A stretch of DNA of 25,677 nucleotides. It comes from FEN-1088 sp031407985. Lineage in GTDB: Bacteria; Myxococcota_A; Polyangia; Fen-1088. The stretch covers positions 1-25,677 of the forward strand of contig JANOJB010000226.1 in NCBI GenBank assembly GCA_031407985.1, read 5' to 3'. A program made the position numbers and the translations under genes. The notes beneath the pieces were generated by a model. That model saw only the letters and a list, made by a program, of their open reading frames with translations. It made no database searches and was not told the DNA's origin. Below, one piece after another: positions 21,694 to 25,677 of this stretch (the first letter of the stretch is position 1; every line of letters starts with the position of its first letter).

Positions 21694-22422
21694 ATGGCCG
21701 CCAGCAGGTTCTGTCGGTACCGGCTCCGGACCACGGATATGAACGCGGCGCGCACGTTCTATGCCGACGTTCTGGGCGCGGAGTTCTGGCAGGCTGATCA
21801 TGACGTCTCGCTGGTTCCGCTACCGAAGCGCGCCGCCGCGCAGGGTGCGCCCGCCCACTGGCTTGGCCACATCGGCGTAGGTGATGTCCAGAAAACGGCG
21901 GGACTGATCGCGACGCGGGGTGGGCAGCAGTTGGGGCCGACACAACAAGGTACCGACGGAATTTCCCTCGCGATTTTTCGCGATCCATTCGGGGCGATCA
22001 TGGCCGTTGGCCCCGCGACTGCGGACGCGGGGCGTGAACCGATCGCGTGGCACATGTCGCACAGCCAAGACCACATGGCGGCTTTCGCCTGGTACGCGAA
22101 CCTGTTCGGCTGGACCGCAACCGAGACGTGGGACCTGGGCCCGACGATGGGTCGTCACCAGGTGTTTGCGTGGGACGAATCCGGAAGCAACGTGGGGAGC
22201 ATGGCGAACACGGCTCGCCTGCCCGGCGTCCACCCGGACTGGTTGTTCTACTTTCGCGTGGCCAACATCGAAGCGGCGCTGGCCACGGTACGCGCCCGCG
22301 GCGGCGCGGTGGTGGGACCGATGCCAACGTCCAGCGGTGATCTGGTGGCGGCCTGCGACGATCCGCAGGGCGCGGCGTTCGGCCTGTATCAATTCGCGGG
22401 TGGGGCGGCAACGCGCCGCTGA
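21694..22422 (+). CDS. Two-domain VOC (glyoxalase/bleomycin-resistance fold) protein
   Basis: 242 aa; ATG 21694 follows GGAGG (21684-21688), 13 bp after the vapC stop. Two VOC modules of about 120 residues are visible: residues 5-110 (FCRYRLRTTDMNAARTFYADVLGAEFW...ISLAIFRDPFGAIMAV) and 122-237 (IAWHMSHSQDHMAAFAWYANLFGW...WLFYFRVANIEAALATVRARGGAVVGPMPTSSGDLVAACDDPQGAAFGLYQF). VOC proteins bind metals and small molecules; the substrate here is unknown. The 3' part of this gene is present twice more downstream as fragments. It sits between two toxin-antitoxin modules. Confidence 0.88.
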   Translation: MAASRFCRYRLRTTDMNAARTFYADVLGAEFWQADHDVSLVPLPKRAAAQGAPAHWLGHIGVGDVQKTAGLIATRGGQQLGPTQQGTDGISLAIFRDPFGAIMAVGPATADAGREPIAWHMSHSQDHMAAFAWYANLFGWTATETWDLGPTMGRHQVFAWDESGSNVGSMANTARLPGVHPDWLFYFRVANIEAALATVRARGGAVVGPMPTSSGDLVAACDDPQGAAFGLYQFAGGAATRR

Positions 22423-22535
22423 GGGCAGGTTAGCCACCGACCCGCAACACCTGTCCAGGACATGGCAACGACACACGTGGCCTTCGGTAGGTCCATCGCC
22501 TTGTTCGGTAGTCTCTCGGATCGTATCCTCTGACC

Positions 22536-22754
22536 ATGACTCGGGCGCTCGACAACATCTTCTCTCAGATCGCGACCTTCCCCCCGGAAGAGCAGGATCG
22601 GATCGCGGGATGGCTGCAGGCCGAACTCGCGTCCGAGGAGGGATGGACGCGCCGATTCGCGCGGTCCCAAGACGTACTGAACGCCTTGGCCGACGAGGCG
22701 CTCGCAGATTCGGCTGCGGGTCGAACGACTGATCTCGACCCGGACAAGATGTGA
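22536..22754 (+). CDS. Antitoxin of RelE/ParE-type module
   Basis: 72 aa from ATG 22536. The sequence (IFSQIATFPPEEQDRIAGWLQAELASEEGWTRRFARSQDVLNALADEALADSAAGRTTDLDPD) is helical and matches the small antitoxins commonly paired with RelE-like toxins. Its stop overlaps the GTG start of the toxin by 4 bp (GTGA), typical of toxin-antitoxin operons. It begins 113 bp after the VOC gene. Confidence 0.8.
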   Translation: MTRALDNIFSQIATFPPEEQDRIAGWLQAELASEEGWTRRFARSQDVLNALADEALADSAAGRTTDLDPDKM

Positions 22755-23020
22755 AATCGCGTGCGAACGCCCGATTCTGGGAACTGTTTCGCGAACTCCC
22801 GGTAGAGGTTCAGGACCAGGCGCGGGAAGCGTACCGAATCTTCACGGTCGACCCCCGACACCCGGGTCTCCAGTTCAAGCGCGTAAGCCAGGCACGCCCG
22901 GTCTATTCCGTGCGCGTAAACCGCAACCATCGAGCGGTCGGCGTCATGCAGGGTGAAAGGATCACCTGGTACTGGATCGGGAACCACGAAGGCTACGACC
23001 GACTGCTTGCGCGCCCCTGA
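22751..23020 (+). CDS. RelE/ParE-superfamily toxin
   Basis: 89 aa from GTG 22751. FWELFRELPVEVQDQAREAYRIFTVDPRHPGLQFKRV followed by PVYSVRVNRNHRAVGVMQGERITWYWIGNHEGYDRLL fits the compact RelE/ParE fold, with the basic strand residues expected for RNA binding (RVNRNHR). RelE toxins cut mRNA on the ribosome, while ParE toxins hit gyrase; the sequence alone does not decide, but RelE/HigB-like is favoured. Confidence 0.82.
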   Translation: MKSRANARFWELFRELPVEVQDQAREAYRIFTVDPRHPGLQFKRVSQARPVYSVRVNRNHRAVGVMQGERITWYWIGNHEGYDRLLARP

Positions 23021-23334
23021 GAATCGGCCGAACGATCTCCCGCGGTCCTCACTCGTCGCACCGTTTGCCCACGCCCAGGATCAGAATCGTCCGCCCCCTG
23101 TTGGCCCAGTCTCCGCTCCTCTTTGTCCATGCAGAGAGCGGCCCTGCCTCCGGAACCCGCGGCCTGGCTCAACACGCCGTTTGATCCGGCCGCTCGATGC
23201 TCAACGAAATTTACGGCGTCCTATGACCGCGTGCCCCACGCGGCCGGGTTGCGTTGATCACCGGTACGTAGCCTCGTCGTGCGCAATCGGGAACTTGGAC
23301 CAATACGGGATCCCGGCGTTCGCCAGGAGGGCAC
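23021..23334. other. Intergenic stretch without recognisable gene
   Basis: About 310 bp between the RelE-like toxin and the first VOC fragment. Open frames here are short and show no family pattern. It may be decayed DNA from the event that produced the VOC fragment. No inverted repeats of insertion-sequence type were noticed at its ends. Confidence 0.4.
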
Positions 23335-23461
23335 GCGCGGCGGCGCGGTGGTGGGACCGATGCAAACGTCCAGCGATGATCTGGTGGCGGCCTGCAACGA
23401 TCGGCAGGGCGCCGCGTTCGGCCTGTATCAATTCACGGGCGGGGCGGCAACGCGTCGCTGA
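23335..23461 (+). pseudogene. VOC gene 3' fragment B
   Basis: About 127 bp closely match 22296-22422 of the intact VOC gene (constant offset 1039, same stop codon), corresponding to its last roughly 40 residues (GGAVVGPMQTSSDDLVAACNDRQGAAFGLYQF...). The frame is open but begins mid-domain, so it cannot form a VOC fold. It shares several variants with fragment C rather than with the intact gene. Confidence 0.85.
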
Positions 23462-23496
23462 AGCCACCCACGGTCAGGCCCGTCACCAGCCCTTGA

Positions 23497-24510
23497 TCAA
23501 CCGCCATCGAAAGCAACGACAACCTTGCCGACGTGCTTGCCCAACGACAGGTACGCCATCGCCTCGCGGACCTCCGAAAAGCGAAACACCCGGTCAACCA
23601 CCGGGTAAAGCCGGTTGTGTTCAAAAGCCTCAGCAAGGCCCTCGAAACTGGATCGGCTGCCGACGGACAATCCGTGGAGTGACACCATTCGACGAAGCAC
23701 AAGCGGTATGTCTATCTCGCCGCGCGGACTGTCCAGGTATCCGACGACGCTGACGATCCCTCCCAGCTTTGTGGCCGCGATCGATCGAGACAGGTTTCCG
23801 CCGCCCACCACGTCAATCACATGATCCGCGCCGCGGCCATCGGTCAGCCTCAGAACCTCGACGGACCAGTCAGACGTTGTGCGATTCACGACGTCGACCT
23901 GACCAAGCGCACGCAGGCGACGAAGTTTTTCGTCGCTGGCGGATGTCGCGATCACGCGTCCCCCCCTTGCCAGCGTCAACTGCATCGCGAACATCGAGAC
24001 ACCGCCGGTCCCCTGCACGACAACCGTTTCACCAGGCTGAAGGTTGCCCTGCACGAACAATGCGTGCCACGCCGTGACCCCGGCGATCGGCAGCGTCGCG
24101 CCTTCGATGGCGGACAGGTGGCTCGGAATATTGACCACGCCATGTTCGGGAGCGCAGACATATTCGGCCAGGACTCCATCGACGGAGCCGCCCAGGCGCC
24201 GTTGGATGGCTTCCGGCGTGGGAGGGCCGCTGATCCAATCGGGCACATAGCAAGGGCAGACGCGATCCCCCACGACGAACCTGGAAACCTCCGAACCAAT
24301 CTTTACGATCTCGCCGGCCCCGTCCGACACGGGTATCAGCGGGAGCTTCTGTTGAGGGTAATCGCCGCGCACGACCTGTAGGTCGCGATGGTTCAACGAT
24401 GCTGCCTGCATCTTGACGACCACGTCACGTGGTCCGGGGCTTGGCTCGGGACGGTCGCCCATCGTGAGCGCGTCAAACCCGTAACCGGAACGGAGCTCCA
24501 GAACTTTCAT
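23497..24510 (-). CDS. MDR-family zinc-independent oxidoreductase
   Basis: 337 aa from ATG 24510. Medium-chain dehydrogenase/quinone-oxidoreductase layout: catalytic GroES-like part with MQAASLNHRDLQVVRGDYP, PVSDGAGEIVKIGSEVSRFVVGDRV, then GATLPIAGVTAWHALF and the NAD(P)-binding motif VVQGTGGVSMFAMQLTLARGGRVIATS, and HVIDVVGGGNLSRSIAATKLGGIVSVVGYL. The zinc-ligand Cys/His pattern of classical alcohol dehydrogenases is absent, pointing to the zinc-free quinone-reductase-like branch. Substrate unknown. Its start overlaps the stop of the DUF1272 gene by 4 bp, so the two are translated together. It converges on VOC fragment B. Confidence 0.9.
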   Translation of the reverse strand: MKVLELRSGYGFDALTMGDRPEPSPGPRDVVVKMQAASLNHRDLQVVRGDYPQQKLPLIPVSDGAGEIVKIGSEVSRFVVGDRVCPCYVPDWISGPPTPEAIQRRLGGSVDGVLAEYVCAPEHGVVNIPSHLSAIEGATLPIAGVTAWHALFVQGNLQPGETVVVQGTGGVSMFAMQLTLARGGRVIATSASDEKLRRLRALGQVDVVNRTTSDWSVEVLRLTDGRGADHVIDVVGGGNLSRSIAATKLGGIVSVVGYLDSPRGEIDIPLVLRRMVSLHGLSVGSRSSFEGLAEAFEHNRLYPVVDRVFRFSEVREAMAYLSLGKHVGKVVVAFDGG

Positions 24511-24815
24511 CGGCGTTCCGGCGAAATGGAGCGAATACCCGCCGCAAACGCGGCATGCGCCTTGGCATCGACCGGACAGTGCTTGATCTTGGTGCTCGCG
24601 GGAAAGGCGCCCAGGTGGTTGTCGCCCTTCCAGTTCGTCGCGGGCCGAATCGGCCGGGGCGCAAATCCTCCGCCGCAGTTGGGGCAAACGCCACCGAGCA
24701 CCCGGGTGACGCAGCCAGAACAGAACGTGCACTCGAACGTGCAGATGCGGGCCTGCATCGAATCCGGAGGAAGCGCCACGTTGCAGTTTTCGCAGGTCGG
24801 TCTGAGCTCAAGCAT
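24507..24815 (-). CDS. DUF1272-type zinc-ribbon protein
   Basis: 102 aa from ATG 24815, the usual family start (MLELRPTCENC); a TTG at 24845 would add 10 residues. Cysteines C8, C11, C25, C29, C32, C35, C44 and C47 form CxxC pairs (CENC, CTFECTFCSGC, CPNC) for two structural metal sites, matching DUF1272. A C-terminal extension (NHLGAFPASTKIKHCPVDAKAH) is unusual in length. The function of DUF1272 is unknown. An ATGA overlap couples it to the oxidoreductase gene. Confidence 0.88.
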   Translation of the reverse strand: MLELRPTCENCNVALPPDSMQARICTFECTFCSGCVTRVLGGVCPNCGGGFAPRPIRPATNWKGDNHLGAFPASTKIKHCPVDAKAHAAFAAGIRSISPERR

Positions 24816-24863
24816 TTGCGCCTTCGCGGCCTCGTCGATAGGCAACGCGTGGTTAAGCCAGCG

Positions 24864-25088
24864 TCACGAGTTGTGCCCAATCAGCATCGCGTTGAACCAA
24901 GTGGCTCCTCCAAACGAGATACCCACGGTGATCTCGTCACGAGACGGATCTGTCGCTGCATGGCGGAAGGAAACGTACACGGTCGTGCCGGTTCGGGGTT
25001 CGATCATGGGTCCAGCGCCGGCCTTGTCGCTGCCAAGAAGCTGGGTCAACACCAGCGCGGAGAGTATGAGAAGGACACCCGGTCGCAT
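24864..25088 (-). CDS. Small secreted protein, unknown
   Basis: 74 aa from ATG 25088, with AAGGAG upstream. Residues 1-25 form a signal peptide (MRPGVLLILSALVLTQLLGSDKAGAG). The remaining 49 residues (TGTTVYVSFRHAATDPSRDEITVGISFGGATWF...) look like a few beta strands. It is the first gene of a likely minus-strand operon with the DUF1272 gene 48 bp downstream. No family was recognised; it could also be a truncated gene. Confidence 0.6.
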   Translation of the reverse strand: MRPGVLLILSALVLTQLLGSDKAGAGPMIEPRTGTTVYVSFRHAATDPSRDEITVGISFGGATWFNAMLIGHNS

Positions 25089-25154
25089 CGTCTGTTCGGC
25101 TCCTTCGCAGTATCGTAACAGAGGCCACAGAGGGCTTTATGAGTTCGCGCCCTA

Positions 25155-25403
25155 CAGGTGTTTGCGTGGGACGCATCCGGAAGCAACGTGGGAAGCATGG
25201 CAAACACGGCTCGCCTGCCCGACATCCACCCGCAGTGGTTGTTCTACTTTCGTGTGGCCAACATCGAGGCGGCACTGGCCACGGTACGCGCCCGCGGCGG
25301 CGCGGTGGTGGGACCGATGCCAACGTCCAGCGGTGATCTGGTGGCGGCCTGCAACGATCCGCAGGGCGCCGCGTTCGGCCTGTATGAATTCACGGGCGGT
25401 TGA
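25155..25403 (+). pseudogene. VOC gene 3' fragment C
   Basis: Matches 22159-22407 of the intact VOC gene without gaps (offset 2996) until near its end, with about 15 differences by eye. It encodes most of the second VOC domain (FAWDASGSNVGSMANTARLP...GLYEFTGG) from a possible GTG at 25158, but lacks the first part of that domain. Half of the differences are silent, suggesting descent from a diverged paralogue rather than a recent copy. It is followed 31 bp later by a toxin-antitoxin gene. Confidence 0.85.
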
Positions 25404-25434
25404 GGAACCGATTGTCGAGACGTATGCTTGATTC

Positions 25435-25653
25435 ATGACGATCGAGCTGTCACGCACGATTGAGACAGAATTGCGAAGCATTGCGCAAAAGCAGGGACGC
25501 GATGTATTGGCTGTGCTTGAAGACGCTGTTCAGCAGTATCTCGTGGGCACCGCGATCGTCGATCTTGATCCCGCCGATGTGGCGGCCACGCAGATTTCAG
25601 TTCTCGGCGAGCTTTCTAATGTTTCGGATTGGAACGGCAGCGACCCGACGTGA
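25435..25653 (+). CDS. Antitoxin of MazF/PemK-type module
   Basis: 72 aa from ATG 25435. The N-terminal half (IELSRTIETELRSIAQKQGRDVLAVLEDAVQQYL) resembles a ribbon-helix-helix DNA-binding antitoxin; the rest is acidic and would wrap the toxin. The stop overlaps a GTG start by 4 bp (GTGA), and the frame that begins there reads like a MazF toxin. Confidence 0.75.
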   Translation: MTIELSRTIETELRSIAQKQGRDVLAVLEDAVQQYLVGTAIVDLDPADVAATQISVLGELSNVSDWNGSDPT

Positions 25654-25677
25654 GACGGGGAGAGGTCTGGTGGGCCG
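25650..25677 (+). CDS. Start of MazF/PemK-like toxin, cut by window end
   Basis: Only the first nine codons are present: GTG followed by RRGEVWWA. MRRGEVWWA is the characteristic N-terminus of MazF/PemK/ChpA-type endoribonucleases (GEVWW in the first strand). The overlap with the antitoxin stop supports the call. The rest lies outside the window. Confidence 0.7.

Noticed and set aside
22423..22535. Integron attC-type site between the VOC gene and the RelE module
   Set aside because: A GTTAGCC was seen, but no matching inverse core or paired arms; no integrase is present.
23335..25403. VOC fragments as attL/attR of an integrated element
   Set aside because: Fragments differ in extent and share no common crossover point, and no integrase or phage gene lies between them; decayed paralogues fit better.
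24388..25431. Plus-strand 347-codon open frame
   Set aside because: It overlaps three minus-strand genes with good family or signal-peptide evidence and reads the VOC fragment in the wrong frame.

Overview
The window is high-GC DNA from a proteobacterium-like genome, most plausibly a myxobacterium (Myxococcota, Polyangiales-type). This is inferred from: secreted lipoproteins with long (A/T)TGG-type Thr-Gly-Gly linkers, a Hanks-type Ser/Thr kinase, an FHA-type sigma-54 activator, proline-rich outer-membrane barrel proteins, Cys-rich surface proteins, and frequent GTG/TTG starts. No rRNA, tRNA, CRISPR array, transposase or replication origin was seen.

Layout. (1) 85-1266 (-): TPR-like/beta-barrel envelope protein, divergent from (2) 1507-2832 (+): an FHA/AAA+/Fis sigma-54 activator. 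Directly downstream is a near-consensus -24/-12 promoter (2946-2960) with repeated GTACC half-sites upstream and a 5'-leader hairpin. It precedes a three-gene secreted operon (3020-5588): a beta-sandwich exported protein, a HEMGH zinc metallopeptidase and a membrane-anchored Cys-rich protein. (3) 5608-7162 (-): Ser/Thr kinase followed by a PII-like protein whose T-loop carries Ser49 and Tyr51. (4) 7376-9995 (+): XPB-type helicase overlapping a DUF790/Bax1-type nuclease, a DNA-repair pair. (5) 10095-14027 (+): pqqA-B-C-D-E with start/stop overlaps from pqqB onward, then a small ArsP/DUF318-like permease; this makes the redox cofactor PQQ. (6) 14059-19975: a plant-polysaccharide and surface region with a PL10 pectate lyase, a barrel protein, a PD40-propeller lipoprotein and a PL1 pectate lyase. 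The two lyases share the same lipoprotein leader and TGG linker. (7) 20047-20907 (-): uroporphyrinogen-III synthase-like protein. (8) 21070-25677: accessory region with three toxin-antitoxin modules (VapBC, RelE/ParE-type, and a MazF-type module cut by the window end), one intact two-domain VOC protein and two 3'-terminal fragments of VOC paralogues, plus a minus-strand operon of a small secreted protein, a DUF1272 zinc-ribbon protein and an MDR-family oxidoreductase.

The most interesting signals are the sigma-54-controlled secreted metallopeptidase operon next to its probable activator, the kinase/PII-like pair with a cyanobacterial-style T-loop serine, and the VOC-fragment/toxin-antitoxin mosaic. 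All family assignments were made by eye from motifs; no database search was run.
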